From: Colwellia sp. MB02u-6 | Lineage (GTDB): Bacteria; Pseudomonadota; Gammaproteobacteria; Enterobacterales; Alteromonadaceae | Direction of reading: 5' to 3' | Assembly: GCF_014077095.1 (NCBI RefSeq) | Contig: NZ_JACGVG010000028.1 | Location: forward strand, 124,001-188,000 | Length of the DNA: 64,000 nt | Shown: positions 46,594 through 56,395 of the stretch, one piece after another | Position numbering within the stretch: the first letter of the stretch is position 1 | Layout of the letters: each line of letters opens with the position of its first letter | Position numbers and translations under genes: made by a program | Notes under the pieces: model-generated | The model's input: the letters and a program-made list of their open reading frames with translations, nothing else | Told to the model about the DNA's origin: nothing | Databases searched by the model: none

Positions 46594-48639
46594 TTAAATT
46601 GAATACTTGATGTTAAAAGATACGTAATCGCGATCTTCCAATTGGTTCGTAGTGCCTACACCACCAAAAAAGCTGTTGTAGCTAAAATCAGCAGACCAAC
46701 GGCTTTGGTAATCGAAACCTAAACCTAAGGAGACTGACTTTCTATCTTCAACAAACAAGAATAAAGGATCCGGTGTAATACCGTTCACATCATGTGAAAA
46801 GACAACTTTTGGTGACACGTTAATACCGGCAAACACGTTGGTATAATCCAACTTACCTACAAAGCGATAACCCCATGCAAAAGCACTTGGGAATGGATTG
46901 GTTTCAACACCATCCTGTAGCGCTAGTTCTAAACCTTCTTTACCTGCAACACCACCATTTCGGCTAGTACCTGGGCCGTTTAAACGTAAAACATCTTGGT
47001 CAGGCATATCACGAATATCAATACCCCCCACTTCAAGTAAGGTTACAAATTGACTGGCGCCAAGTGTTGGTCCCCATAAATGTGTTAAAGTCATTTGTGC
47101 TTGTATTGTATCAGATAAAATATAGCCATTAGCACGTGTGCCACCGGCAAAAACAGGCATTTGCGAAATACCATCAAGCTCATCACGCCCTAAATCGTTA
47201 GCTAATTGTTGCGGCATAGCCGCAAATAACAATTCAACGTCATCTATTTGCAACGGTTCATCTTGACGAAAAGTCACTTCACCGGCAACCGATGTTGTGC
47301 CGATAGCGGTATTGAAGCTTAAAGCATAAAGTTTTATATCTTCAATATAATCCAGTTCAACACGAGAAAAAGCCTGTAAATCTGTGTAGTTATTTTGTGT
47401 AATTTCAGTCGACACTAACATACCAATATCATGAGCTAAAGCTGCGCCGCTAAAGTCAGCGGTGATACCTGAAAATACTGGACGTCTGCTATGATAATTC
47501 ATGTGATACAAGCTAACTTCTGTATCATTTAACGCTGGTAAATACCAAGAAAGGCGCAAACCGTATTGACCGCCATCTTCTGGGTCGTTTTCAGCGCCGT
47601 CTTCACGTAAGGTTAATTTTGTTGGGAAACCACCCACGTAAGCACCACCGGCATCAGCAATGGCAACATTGCCATTTAATATTTGCGCTCTTAAGCCATT
47701 TAAATTGTTAATTAACGAATCAAGATCCATATCTGGATTACTAGCAAAGTTTAATTGCACATTATTATAGTGCCCACCATCACCGGCAAAATCATTCGTT
47801 GAAAAATAACTCCCTGGTGCAGGTAAAACAGTTTTCTCCCAGCTATATTGATAAAACATTTCAACGTTAAAAGTTTCTGTAACCCCTAACGATGCCCATA
47901 CAGCGCCAAAAGGAATAAAGGCTTCTTTCAATTCTGCGCCAGGTGCTTTTAAGCGGGCAATATCTACCGGGTTAAGTTCACTAATACCGTGAGAGATTAA
48001 GGTACTTTCGCCCCAACTAATCACCTGTTGACCTACACGGACAGAAAGCGGCATTGCACCGAGTTCAAAATCACCATAAACAAAAGCATCCAACATGCGA
48101 ACATCACGACATACTTGATCTTTCGCTTCATTATCACGACATGGATCAATCACCTTACCAGAACTCGGATTTGTCCAAGCTCTATCGCCGTCTACCATTT
48201 CAAAATCATAAAAATACATAGCGCGGCCAAAAAAACCTAAGTTTTCATAACGCACACCAAGCTCATGTGTCCCTTTAATTAATTTTGAAAAGCTTTCGCC
48301 AGAATTAAAGTTTAAATTAGCGTTATCGCCATTGGTCGAATAACTTCCAGCACCATCCCATACGGTAGCGGCACTAGGATTAGTATTTAGTATTGGATGA
48401 TATTGACTAAAATCAAAGCCATTATTAACATTGTTAGATTTACCAACGTTGTCATTCCAATTACGATCTTCTACTCGCCAGCTTGTACCTGCTGAAAATG
48501 TAGAATCAAAACTAATCTCGAAGTTTCCTAACTCAAAGTTTTTTGCTTGAACATTAACATTAGCTAATGTTATCAAAGCGGCAGCTATACTCAAAGCCAG
48601 TGGCTTTTTATAAAAACCGTTGCGAAGGTTCTGTTTCAT
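46594..48639 (-). CDS. DUF1302 outer-membrane beta-barrel-like protein
   Basis: The 681-residue protein has a signal peptide (cleaved near NVQAKN) and the DUF1302 family pattern: FEISFDSTFSAGTSWRVEDR, QVISWGESTLISHGISELNPVD, and a C-terminal aromatic strand (DYVSFNIKYSI) suggesting an outer-membrane barrel. DUF1302 and DUF1329 are commonly adjacent in Pseudomonas and marine bacteria, often near genes for hydrophobic substrates. GGGGAGA precedes the ATG. It heads the four-gene module that also encodes DUF1329, YCF48-like and MMPL proteins. Confidence 0.85.
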   Translation of the reverse strand: MKQNLRNGFYKKPLALSIAAALITLANVNVQAKNFELGNFEISFDSTFSAGTSWRVEDRNWNDNVGKSNNVNNGFDFSQYHPILNTNPSAATVWDGAGSYSTNGDNANLNFNSGESFSKLIKGTHELGVRYENLGFFGRAMYFYDFEMVDGDRAWTNPSSGKVIDPCRDNEAKDQVCRDVRMLDAFVYGDFELGAMPLSVRVGQQVISWGESTLISHGISELNPVDIARLKAPGAELKEAFIPFGAVWASLGVTETFNVEMFYQYSWEKTVLPAPGSYFSTNDFAGDGGHYNNVQLNFASNPDMDLDSLINNLNGLRAQILNGNVAIADAGGAYVGGFPTKLTLREDGAENDPEDGGQYGLRLSWYLPALNDTEVSLYHMNYHSRRPVFSGITADFSGAALAHDIGMLVSTEITQNNYTDLQAFSRVELDYIEDIKLYALSFNTAIGTTSVAGEVTFRQDEPLQIDDVELLFAAMPQQLANDLGRDELDGISQMPVFAGGTRANGYILSDTIQAQMTLTHLWGPTLGASQFVTLLEVGGIDIRDMPDQDVLRLNGPGTSRNGGVAGKEGLELALQDGVETNPFPSAFAWGYRFVGKLDYTNVFAGINVSPKVVFSHDVNGITPDPLFLFVEDRKSVSLGLGFDYQSRWSADFSYNSFFGGVGTTNQLEDRDYVSFNIKYSI

Positions 48640-48945
48640 TTTCTATCTCCCCAGATGTGATTTTTCATTTTATTTTTATATGCTACTTACATGGTATAAA
48701 ACAATAATTACATCATTTTGACTCAGTGGCAAGTGCTAAAGTCTTTGTTAAAGCCCTTTATATTCAAGACTTGGATCAAGTCATCTGATGATAACAAAAA
48801 GGCGTTTAAAACGGTTGTTTTAAACGCCTAATCTTAATAAGCTGCAATCCTCAAATAGTGAACAGAAATAACCGCCGACATAGAACCTGCCATTAGCGAC
48901 ACTCTTTTTAAATGGTCTGACCACTGTTTAAAGCAAAAACTCTAA
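48640..48945. other. 306-bp upstream region of the DUF1302 module
   Basis: Non-coding DNA between DUF2835 and DUF1302, both on the minus strand. It holds the DUF2835 terminator (48796-48830) and presumably the DUF1302 promoter. No gene seen. Confidence 0.5.
48796..48830 (-). terminator. Terminator after the pepN-DUF2835 unit
   Basis: AGGCGTTTAAAAC and GTTTTAAACGCCT form a perfect 13-bp stem around a 4-nt loop, followed on the minus strand by five Ts. Confidence 0.88.
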
Positions 48946-49161
48946 TCATGAAATTTTATCTAATGATAAAAACTTATTGTTCAGTGTTTCTAAGCAAAAG
49001 CGCCCTTCAATGCCATTTCTAGTTAAATAAAGCCGTAAATGCATAGCTGGAAATTCAATCTTTACTCTCTGATCTGTCATGACAATAATTGATTTAATTC
49101 GCCCTTGATAATAAGGTAAGTATTCTTGGCTCGTTATATTCAAGCTAAAATAGTACTTCAT
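48946..49161 (-). CDS. DUF2835 family small protein
   Basis: The 71-residue protein has the DUF2835 pattern YYFSLNI-S-E-LPYYQG near the start and GIEGRF near residue 50. AGGAAT lies 6 nt before the ATG. It follows pepN by 9 nt, so it is co-transcribed; this pairing is seen in other gammaproteobacteria. The function is unknown. Confidence 0.88.
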   Translation of the reverse strand: MKYYFSLNITSQEYLPYYQGRIKSIIVMTDQRVKIEFPAMHLRLYLTRNGIEGRFCLETLNNKFLSLDKIS

Positions 49162-49170
49162 GCTTTATTC

Positions 49171-51726
49171 CTAATGCGCCAACGCAGCATCAAGTTTTTC
49201 CTTTAAATCTTTTGAAAGATTTACTTGCTTAGCAAATTGTTCGAGCTTGGTTTTTATCATGGTTTGTCTGCACTGATCAAACGACTTAAATTGAATAAGC
49301 GGCGTAATTAATCGCGACGCCACTTGTGGATTAATATCGTTAAGCAAAATTAATTGTTCAATTAAAAACTGATAACCTCGGCCACTCGCGCAATGAAAAT
49401 AACGAGGATTGTTAGCCGTAAAAGCACCAATAAGAGCACGAACTCTATTTGGATTCTTTAAGCTAAATAATGGATGTGCAACAAGTACCGCTAAATTTTC
49501 ATAAATAGCCTCCTCATTAACGCCTGCTTGTATTGCAAACCATTTATCCATGACTAATGCTGTGTCAGACCATTTATGCTCAAAATCTAACATCATATTA
49601 GCAAAATTTTCATGACGATTTTTCGCCGCACAGTTAAGCACAGCTAAAGTGTCGGTCATATTGTTTGACTGCTGAAACTGCTTGGTTAATAGAGCTTCTT
49701 GGCTGCTAAGCGTACTTAAGTAAGATAGGCAAATATTTTTTAATGCCCGTTTACCGATGGCAATACCGTCACTTGCATAATCAGCTTGTATATTTTGCTG
49801 ATACTGCTGTAAAAAAAACGGTGCTAGTTCTTTTGCTAAAACATGCTTAACACTATCAATGGCGTCAAGCAGAGCGATAGGGTCAACTTCTTCAATATTG
49901 TCAACTAATTCACTAAAGCTCGGTAATGTTAATTGCTCAGCTTTTAAAGCGGCTGATATATCGGCAGTTAATATGGTTTTAAAGGCTTGGTATAAATGTT
50001 TAGGTAAACTCAGAGTCGGTTGCAGCATTAGCTGAGTGATATATGTTGTTAAGAGTTTTTGCCCTGCATCCCAGCGACAAAAATCATCGTTAGCACGGGT
50101 CATAATACATTGTAATTCTTGATCAGATTGTGAAAATTGGGTTTTAACCGGTGCAGAAAACCCCGTTAATATGGCCAACACAGGTTTCTGGTTAAACGCT
50201 TTAAAAGTCCATGTTTGCTTTTGCTCGGTTAATTGTAGTAACTGCGACTGATTTGGCTGACCATCATTAGCAATTAATTCAATACCAACAGGAATATGCA
50301 AGGCAGGATTTTCGCCATTAGCTTGTGCTATGGTTAACCGATATTCAGACAAGCCTTCATCAAAGTTTTCGCTAATCTGTAATACAGGCGTTCCTGCTTG
50401 GGTATACCAGCGCTTAAATTGTCTAAGATCAACACCCGATGCATCTGCCATGGCAGTAATAAAGTCATCACATGTTACCGCCATGCCATCAAAGCGTTGA
50501 AAGTATAGATCTAAACCTTTTCTGAATTTATCCACGCCAAGCAAGGTATGAATCATACGAATAACTTCAGCACCTTTTTCGTAAACCGTTAAGGTGTAAA
50601 AGTTATTCATTTCGATAACTTTTTCTGGTCGAATCGGATGGGCCATTGGGCCAGCATCTTCAGCAAATTGCAGCGAACGTAGCACCCGTACATTTTGAAT
50701 ACGGTTAACGGAAGCTGAATGCATATCAGCACTAAATTGCTGATCTCTAAATACTGTCAACCCTTCTTTTAAACTCAGTTGAAACCAATCTCGGCAAGTA
50801 ACACGGTTGCCAGTCCAGTTATGAAAATATTCATGGCCAATAACCGCTTCAACATTAAAATAATCAACATCGGTCGCGCTAGCTTCATCAGCTAAAACGA
50901 ATTTACTGTTAAATACATTCAGACCTTTATTTTCCATCGCGCCCATATTGAAAAAATCTACAGCTACTATCATGTAAATATCAAGATCATATTCAAGGCC
51001 AAAGGTTTCTTCATCCCATTTCATCGCATGTTTTAACGACGCCATAGCATGATGCGCTTTATGAATATTACCCTTATCAACAAATATTTCCAAAGCAACA
51101 TCACGACTAGAGATCGTGTTATAAGTATCTTTTAAAACATCAAAATCACCGGCAACTAAGGCAAATAGATAACAGGGTTTAGGAAAGGGGTCATGCCATT
51201 GCACAAAATGCTGGCCACTGGCTAAGTCACCTGCAGCGATCTTATTACCATTGGACAACAAATAAGGAAACTGCGCTTTGTTGGCAATAACTTTGGTGGT
51301 AAACGTTGCCATGATATCGGGACGGTCGAGGTAATAGCTAATGCGCCTAAAACCTTCCGCTTCACACTGAGTGCAATAAGCCTCGCCTGACTTAAACAAG
51401 CCTTCAAGTGCGGTATTTTCAATAGGATTAATTTCAGTAACGATTTCTAACGTAAATTCGTTGCGATCGATAGCAATGGTTAAACTGGTATCACTGACGA
51501 GATAATCATCACTTGAGAGTGGCTCATCATCAATCAAAACTGATAATAAAGTTAAGTGTTCACCATCGAGTATCAAGGGTTGATTATCTGTCACCTTTCG
51601 AGTCATCTGCATGCGATTGGTAACCTGAGTTTTATATTCATCAAGTTTAAAAGTTAACTCAACGGTAGAAATAGAAAAGTTGGCTTCGCTATAGTCAGCT
51701 AAATAGCGTGGGGTAAAATCACTCAT
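49171..51726 (-). CDS. pepN: PepN, aminopeptidase N (M1 family)
   Basis: This cytoplasmic zinc peptidase trims N-terminal residues in peptide turnover. The 851-residue protein has the substrate-binding GAMEN (NMGAMENKGLNVFN, near residue 262), the zinc motif HEYFHNWTGNRVTCRDWFQL (H298, H302) and the Glu in LSLKEGLTVFRD, followed by the helical C-terminal domain. E. coli PepN is 870 residues. I chose the ATG at 51726, 6 nt after AAGG; the ATG at 51732 lies inside that spacing and is less likely. It is followed by a DUF2835 gene. Confidence 0.96.
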   Translation of the reverse strand: MSDFTPRYLADYSEANFSISTVELTFKLDEYKTQVTNRMQMTRKVTDNQPLILDGEHLTLLSVLIDDEPLSSDDYLVSDTSLTIAIDRNEFTLEIVTEINPIENTALEGLFKSGEAYCTQCEAEGFRRISYYLDRPDIMATFTTKVIANKAQFPYLLSNGNKIAAGDLASGQHFVQWHDPFPKPCYLFALVAGDFDVLKDTYNTISSRDVALEIFVDKGNIHKAHHAMASLKHAMKWDEETFGLEYDLDIYMIVAVDFFNMGAMENKGLNVFNSKFVLADEASATDVDYFNVEAVIGHEYFHNWTGNRVTCRDWFQLSLKEGLTVFRDQQFSADMHSASVNRIQNVRVLRSLQFAEDAGPMAHPIRPEKVIEMNNFYTLTVYEKGAEVIRMIHTLLGVDKFRKGLDLYFQRFDGMAVTCDDFITAMADASGVDLRQFKRWYTQAGTPVLQISENFDEGLSEYRLTIAQANGENPALHIPVGIELIANDGQPNQSQLLQLTEQKQTWTFKAFNQKPVLAILTGFSAPVKTQFSQSDQELQCIMTRANDDFCRWDAGQKLLTTYITQLMLQPTLSLPKHLYQAFKTILTADISAALKAEQLTLPSFSELVDNIEEVDPIALLDAIDSVKHVLAKELAPFFLQQYQQNIQADYASDGIAIGKRALKNICLSYLSTLSSQEALLTKQFQQSNNMTDTLAVLNCAAKNRHENFANMMLDFEHKWSDTALVMDKWFAIQAGVNEEAIYENLAVLVAHPLFSLKNPNRVRALIGAFTANNPRYFHCASGRGYQFLIEQLILLNDINPQVASRLITPLIQFKSFDQCRQTMIKTKLEQFAKQVNLSKDLKEKLDAALAH

Positions 51727-51786
51727 GCGCATCCTTAATAGAGTACATTGTATCTTGGTTAGAAGTTAACGCCTGTAATAGACATT

Positions 51787-51812
51787 AAAAAGCCTGTATT
51801 AAACAGGCTTTG
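51787..51812 (-). terminator. nhaC terminator
   Basis: AAAGCCTG and CAGGCTTT form a perfect stem with a short A/T loop and a T-rich tail on the minus strand, 28-53 nt past the nhaC stop. Confidence 0.85.
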
Positions 51813-51839
51813 TGAATATTTATTAATTTTGCAAATTTT

Positions 51840-53297
51840 TTAGTTCTTTGTCACTAGTCTTTTTATCTTAAAGCCCATATAACCATATGTCACGGCTAAA
51901 ATAGGGTTAATTAAGTTAAAGAAACAATAAAAGATATAATCATAAGATGTTAATGCCATAGCGCCAAACATAAATGCACCACAGGTATTCCAAGGTATTA
52001 ATGGTGAAGTAATAGTGCCAGAATCTTCTAATGTTCGACTTAATACGACTGGGTCTAAGCCCCTTTTTTCGTATTCTTCTTTGTACATTCTTCCCGGCAT
52101 CACAATAGACATATATTGGTCGGCTGTGATCAAGTTAGTGCCAATACAAGTCGCTACGGTACTGGCAATTAAGCTACCTGTTGACTTTGCCTTCGCTAAG
52201 ATTGATTCAACAAATTTTTTCAACATACCTAAATGCTCTAAAATTGCACCAAAACTTAATGCGGTAACCACTAGCCAGATAGTATTTAACATACCTGACA
52301 TGCCACCACGGCTTAATAGTTGATCAATTTCAGCGTTACCTGTGTCGACAACTACGCCGTCAAAAAATGCCGTCCATACTACCATAATAGCCGCTTGAGT
52401 TGAATCTACACCTGCTTGAGCCATGCCAGAAATCAAATCTTGTTGAAAAATTACCGCCCAAATAGCGCCTAATACCGCACCGATAGCAACCGCCGGAAAT
52501 GCGGGCATTTTTTTATAAGCCATTATTAATAATAGCAGTAAGGGGATTAAATTCAAGGCGGATATGTTATAGGTATTCTCTAAGGTACTCGTTAATGACT
52601 CAATACTATCTGTGTTACCCACCCCTGAAGTAGAATGATTAAAGCCAATAATAAGAAATAAAATTAGTGCAATGGAAATTGAAGGAATAGTTGTCCATAG
52701 CATGTAGCGAATATGAGCAAATAATTCACTACCTGCTACCGCAGGGGCTAAATTAGTCGTTTCGGATAATGGTGATAATTTATCACCAAAATAAGCGCCT
52801 GATATGACGGCACCAGCAGTAACCGATGGCGATAATTCAAATCCGCCAGCAATACCAATAAATGCAACACCTACTGTCGCGGCAGTGGTCCAAGAGCTGC
52901 CTATGCTCATAGCTACAACACCACACACTAGGCAAGTTGCGGCATAAAACCAACTGGGGTCTATAATTTTCAAGCCATAATATACCATCGTAGGCACAGT
53001 ACCTGATAACAACCATGTACCAATTAATGACCCTACTGCTAATAAAATTAGCACCGCGCCTAAAGAAATTGAGATGCCATGGATAATCGATTTTTCCATC
53101 TCATGCCATTTATGACCATTTTTTAGCCCAATCACCGCAGCCACGCCCGTTGCTAAAAATAAGGCTATTTGGTTAGGTCCTGATGATGAACTATCACCAA
53201 AAAAAGTTACTGCGGCAATTAATAAAAAAATAAGGACAACAATTGGAATAAGAGAGTCCAACATAGAAGGTTGTCGCGAAGATTGAGGGTCAGACAT
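51840..53297 (-). CDS. nhaC: NhaC-family Na+/H+ antiporter
   Basis: The 485-residue inner-membrane protein has about 12 helices and the NhaC signature GDKLSPLSETTNLAPAVAGSEL near residues 171-192, with a second conserved segment MSIGSSWTTAATVGVAFIGIA. NhaC antiporters export sodium for protons and matter in seawater organisms. It appears to be transcribed alone, with terminators on both sides. Substrate specificity cannot be proved from sequence; related proteins can carry malate-lactate. Confidence 0.88.
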   Translation of the reverse strand: MSDPQSSRQPSMLDSLIPIVVLIFLLIAAVTFFGDSSSSGPNQIALFLATGVAAVIGLKNGHKWHEMEKSIIHGISISLGAVLILLAVGSLIGTWLLSGTVPTMVYYGLKIIDPSWFYAATCLVCGVVAMSIGSSWTTAATVGVAFIGIAGGFELSPSVTAGAVISGAYFGDKLSPLSETTNLAPAVAGSELFAHIRYMLWTTIPSISIALILFLIIGFNHSTSGVGNTDSIESLTSTLENTYNISALNLIPLLLLLIMAYKKMPAFPAVAIGAVLGAIWAVIFQQDLISGMAQAGVDSTQAAIMVVWTAFFDGVVVDTGNAEIDQLLSRGGMSGMLNTIWLVVTALSFGAILEHLGMLKKFVESILAKAKSTGSLIASTVATCIGTNLITADQYMSIVMPGRMYKEEYEKRGLDPVVLSRTLEDSGTITSPLIPWNTCGAFMFGAMALTSYDYIFYCFFNLINPILAVTYGYMGFKIKRLVTKN

Positions 53298-53488
53298 AGA
53301 TAAATTTACACCTTATTATCTTAATTATTATAGTGGTTAAATTATTTGTGCTAGTAAGATGCCGACTGTTCGCAGATAGTGCAAGCTATTTTTGACAACA
53401 ATCTGCTAACTAGCCCTTTGTTTATAAGGATTTAAAGAATAATTATGCAGTTATTTCAGGTAAAAATCAGTCTAAGAAACCTAGCACT

Positions 53489-53513
53489 AAAAAGCCACCC
53501 TAAGGTGGCTTTC
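53489..53513 (-). terminator. prc terminator
   Basis: AAAGCCACC and GGTGGCTTT form a strong 9-bp stem with a 4-nt loop, then a T-run on the minus strand, 22-46 nt past the prc stop. Confidence 0.9.
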
Positions 53514-53534
53514 ATTATTGCTTCAGTAAAACAG

Positions 53535-55571
53535 CTATTTTTTGGCAACTTTACCCAGTGACACTAAGTCAAAGGTAATTCTTGCTGTTTCGTCTAAAAA
53601 TGGGTCTAGTGCTTCTAAATCTTCTGGTAAGTCATCTAAGTCAGCTACATTTTCTTTACCCATAACGGTAAGTCGTTCATTCGCTCGCTTTAATTGCTTA
53701 GCCTTACGGCTCTCTCTTTTTTCTTTGCGCTTAGCTAAGTTTAATGAAATATTTTTATCATCTTTTTCAGCTTTATATTCTGCTATATCAGAGCGTAAAT
53801 AATTAAACTCTTGATTTTTTTCAACACGTGAACTGTACAATGAAGTCAAATATGATACATCTTTGCTAATATCATTAAGCTTATTATATTGCGCTTTTGG
53901 GATTTGGTCCCAAGGCAAGGCGTTTTCTTCTTTACTTTCGCCCCAATCAGCTGGATCTATTGCCGATGGAAATTCAATATCAGGTAATACACCCCGGTGT
54001 TGGGTGCTACCACCATTAATGCGATAAAACTTGGCAATCGTAAATTGAATGCTGCCAAACGGTTTTTCGTACAAATCGTAGACACGACCTAGGCCTCTAT
54101 GTTGCTGGACAGTGCCTTTGCCAAAAGTGTGTTCACCAACAATAATGCCTCGTCCATAATCCTGAATGGCTGCTGAGAATATCTCTGACGCTGAAGCGCT
54201 ATAGCGATCGACCATAACAGTCAATGGCCCATCATAAAAACTAATACCGTCTTTATCACTGTTTACTTGTACGCGGTTAGCACCATCACGCACTTGTACT
54301 ACAGGGCCTTTATCAATAAATAGACCGGTAAGTAAAGTCGCCTCTGTTAACGAGCCACCACCATTGCCACGAAGGTCAACAATAATACCAGCCACGTTCT
54401 CCTCTTTAAGTTTAGCTATTTCAAGCTTAACGTCGCGAGAAAGATGGTTGTAAAAGCTTGGGATCGTGATCACACCAAGTTTTTTAGTGTTTTCATCACC
54501 TTCTTTTTCAAAATAGACTTCTGATTTTGCCGCGCGATCTTCAAGCTTTATGGTATCTCTAACAATAGAAACTACTTTAATACTGCTGTCATCTTCTGAT
54601 TCTGCACCTAAAACTTGTAACCTAACCTTGCTGCCTTTAGGACCTTTGATTAGTTCAACAACATCATCTAAACGCCAACCAATAACGTCGACAAACTCTT
54701 TATCATTTTGTGCAACACCGACAATACGATCTTTAGGGTTTAATTCATTAGATTTATCAGCCGGGCCACCCGAAACTACACTTTGAATAACGGTATAGTC
54801 TTCTTCTGCACGTAAGACTGCGCCAATACCTTCCAATGATAAATTCATTTCCATTTGGAAACGTTCCGCATTACGGGGAGATAAATATGAAGTGTGTGGT
54901 TCGACTACGCGGGCAAAGCTGTTCATGACGACTTGAAACACATCTTCACTTTCACTTTGCTTTAAGCGTTTAATCGCGTAACGATAACGTTTGCCCAGTA
55001 CTTCTTGAATTTTTTCCCACTCTTTACCGGCTAACGTTAAATTTAGTGCATCATATTTAACTTTTTTACGCCATAACTCGTCTAATTCATCAACAGAATT
55101 AGGCCATTGGGCATCTTCACGATCAAAGTCATAGGATTCATCAAGGTCAAAATTAAAAGTTTTCTCGCTTGCTAAAAGGCTTAGTGCATATTGATAACGT
55201 TCTAATCGACGTTGTAAATTAAGATTGTAAATTTCATAAGCAACATCAAGTTTACCGCGAGCAATAACCGTGTCAAATTCATCACGGTACTGCTCAAAGC
55301 CTTTAACGTCAGCAGCAAGAAATACGTTACGAGCGTAATCTAATTGCTTAATATAACGATCGAAAATTTGCTCTGAAAGCAAGTCATCAATTTTTATTTT
55401 TTTGTAGTGTGCACGCGTAAACTGTGCCGTAATTCGCTTTGTAGAGGCTGCATGTTGACTTTCTGGCGCCAATATCAATAAGCTTTCATTGTCATCGTTA
55501 GTCTCAGCAAAAACTGAGATACTGGCAAGTGACAATGATACCGCTATAGCTATACAACAAAATTTATGCAT
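53535..55571 (-). CDS. prc: Prc, tail-specific periplasmic protease
   Basis: This periplasmic endopeptidase processes proteins such as penicillin-binding proteins and lipoprotein-regulated cell-wall enzymes. The 678-residue protein has a signal peptide (cleaved near SVFAET), an N-terminal domain, a PDZ domain (~235-325), the S41 catalytic core with Ser460 in DRYSASASEIFSAA and Lys485 in TFGKGTVQQ, and a Lys-rich C-terminal tail. The Ser-Lys spacing of 25 equals that of E. coli Prc (S430, K455). GGAG sits 7 nt before the ATG. It follows proQ by 15 nt, the same pairing as in E. coli. Confidence 0.96.
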   Translation of the reverse strand: MHKFCCIAIAVSLSLASISVFAETNDDNESLLILAPESQHAASTKRITAQFTRAHYKKIKIDDLLSEQIFDRYIKQLDYARNVFLAADVKGFEQYRDEFDTVIARGKLDVAYEIYNLNLQRRLERYQYALSLLASEKTFNFDLDESYDFDREDAQWPNSVDELDELWRKKVKYDALNLTLAGKEWEKIQEVLGKRYRYAIKRLKQSESEDVFQVVMNSFARVVEPHTSYLSPRNAERFQMEMNLSLEGIGAVLRAEEDYTVIQSVVSGGPADKSNELNPKDRIVGVAQNDKEFVDVIGWRLDDVVELIKGPKGSKVRLQVLGAESEDDSSIKVVSIVRDTIKLEDRAAKSEVYFEKEGDENTKKLGVITIPSFYNHLSRDVKLEIAKLKEENVAGIIVDLRGNGGGSLTEATLLTGLFIDKGPVVQVRDGANRVQVNSDKDGISFYDGPLTVMVDRYSASASEIFSAAIQDYGRGIIVGEHTFGKGTVQQHRGLGRVYDLYEKPFGSIQFTIAKFYRINGGSTQHRGVLPDIEFPSAIDPADWGESKEENALPWDQIPKAQYNKLNDISKDVSYLTSLYSSRVEKNQEFNYLRSDIAEYKAEKDDKNISLNLAKRKEKRESRKAKQLKRANERLTVMGKENVADLDDLPEDLEALDPFLDETARITFDLVSLGKVAKK

Positions 55572-55586
55572 TCACATACTCCAAAT

Positions 55587-56375
55587 TTATTCTGTAAAAA
55601 TATTTTTAACTTGTGTTTTAACAACCATACCCGAGTTTAATTGTACGCTAACATCTTTGCCAGAAACTTCTGTGATAACAGCGTCCATTGAAGATTGTCC
55701 CAATTGCACTTTGATATTTTTGCCAACAACAACATTACTTGTTTCAACCGGTTTAAGTGTAACGGTTGGTTTTGCAACTACACGCTTGGTTGATTTCACC
55801 GTATTGAATTTTTCTTTGCGGCTACCATCCGTAGAGTCTTTAGCAACAGACTTAGTTCCCTTAACGGCATTACCTTTATAAGGTTTTTTAGCCGCTTTGT
55901 CTTTAGGCTTTTTGGTACCAAACTTTTCTTGGCTTTCTTTTAATGTTTTGCTGGCATAATCTGCTTGTTCTTGATCAATCTCTGCAGAGTCATTACCGTC
56001 AATATCAATTCGAAAACAGCCTAGTTTAATCGCTTTCAAATAACGCCAGCTACTTGTGTAATGTCTAAGTGCTTGACGTAGGCGAGTTTTACTTACCGTT
56101 TCATCACCAATCAGCTTTTCTGCTAAATCTTGAAAAATGCCAATTTTTAATGGTTTAGCAGCACCTTCGATAGAAAAACATGCTGGAAATTTTTCCGCCA
56201 AATAGCCAATAATCTCTTTTGTGCTAATACGCTTAACTTCAGCATCAACATTTGGCGTTATTTCAACCACCGCATCTACTACTGGTGTTGTTTCAACCAC
56301 CGCGTCTACTACTGGTGTTGTTTCAACTGCCACTTCTGCTACCACTTTCACTTCACTTTCAATTTTAGTTTCCAT
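55587..56375 (-). CDS. proQ: ProQ, FinO-domain RNA chaperone
   Basis: ProQ binds structured small RNAs and mRNA 3' ends. The 262-residue protein has the FinO/ProQ domain at ~45-165 (STKEIIGYLAEKFPACFS, GDETVSKTRLRQALRHYTSSWRYLK), a Lys-rich linker and a C-terminal Tudor-like domain (VGKNIKVQLGQSSMDAVI). It has an unusual 45-residue N-terminal extension made mostly of three VETTPVVDAV-type decapeptides. Overall length is close to E. coli ProQ (232) plus the extension. It sits between an acidic 95-residue protein and prc. Confidence 0.95.
   Translation of the reverse strand: METKIESEVKVVAEVAVETTPVVDAVVETTPVVDAVVEITPNVDAEVKRISTKEIIGYLAEKFPACFSIEGAAKPLKIGIFQDLAEKLIGDETVSKTRLRQALRHYTSSWRYLKAIKLGCFRIDIDGNDSAEIDQEQADYASKTLKESQEKFGTKKPKDKAAKKPYKGNAVKGTKSVAKDSTDGSRKEKFNTVKSTKRVVAKPTVTLKPVETSNVVVGKNIKVQLGQSSMDAVITEVSGKDVSVQLNSGMVVKTQVKNIFTE
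56238..56324. repeat. 30-bp tandem repeats at the start of proQ
   Basis: Two nearly identical 30-bp units (56265-56294, 56295-56324; one difference) and a diverged copy (56238-56264) encode VETTPVVDAV, VETTPVVDAV and VEITPNVDAE in the ProQ N-terminal extension. Such in-frame repeats often vary in copy number. Confidence 0.85.
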
Positions 56376-56395
56376 AAATACAACTTTTCAAAATT

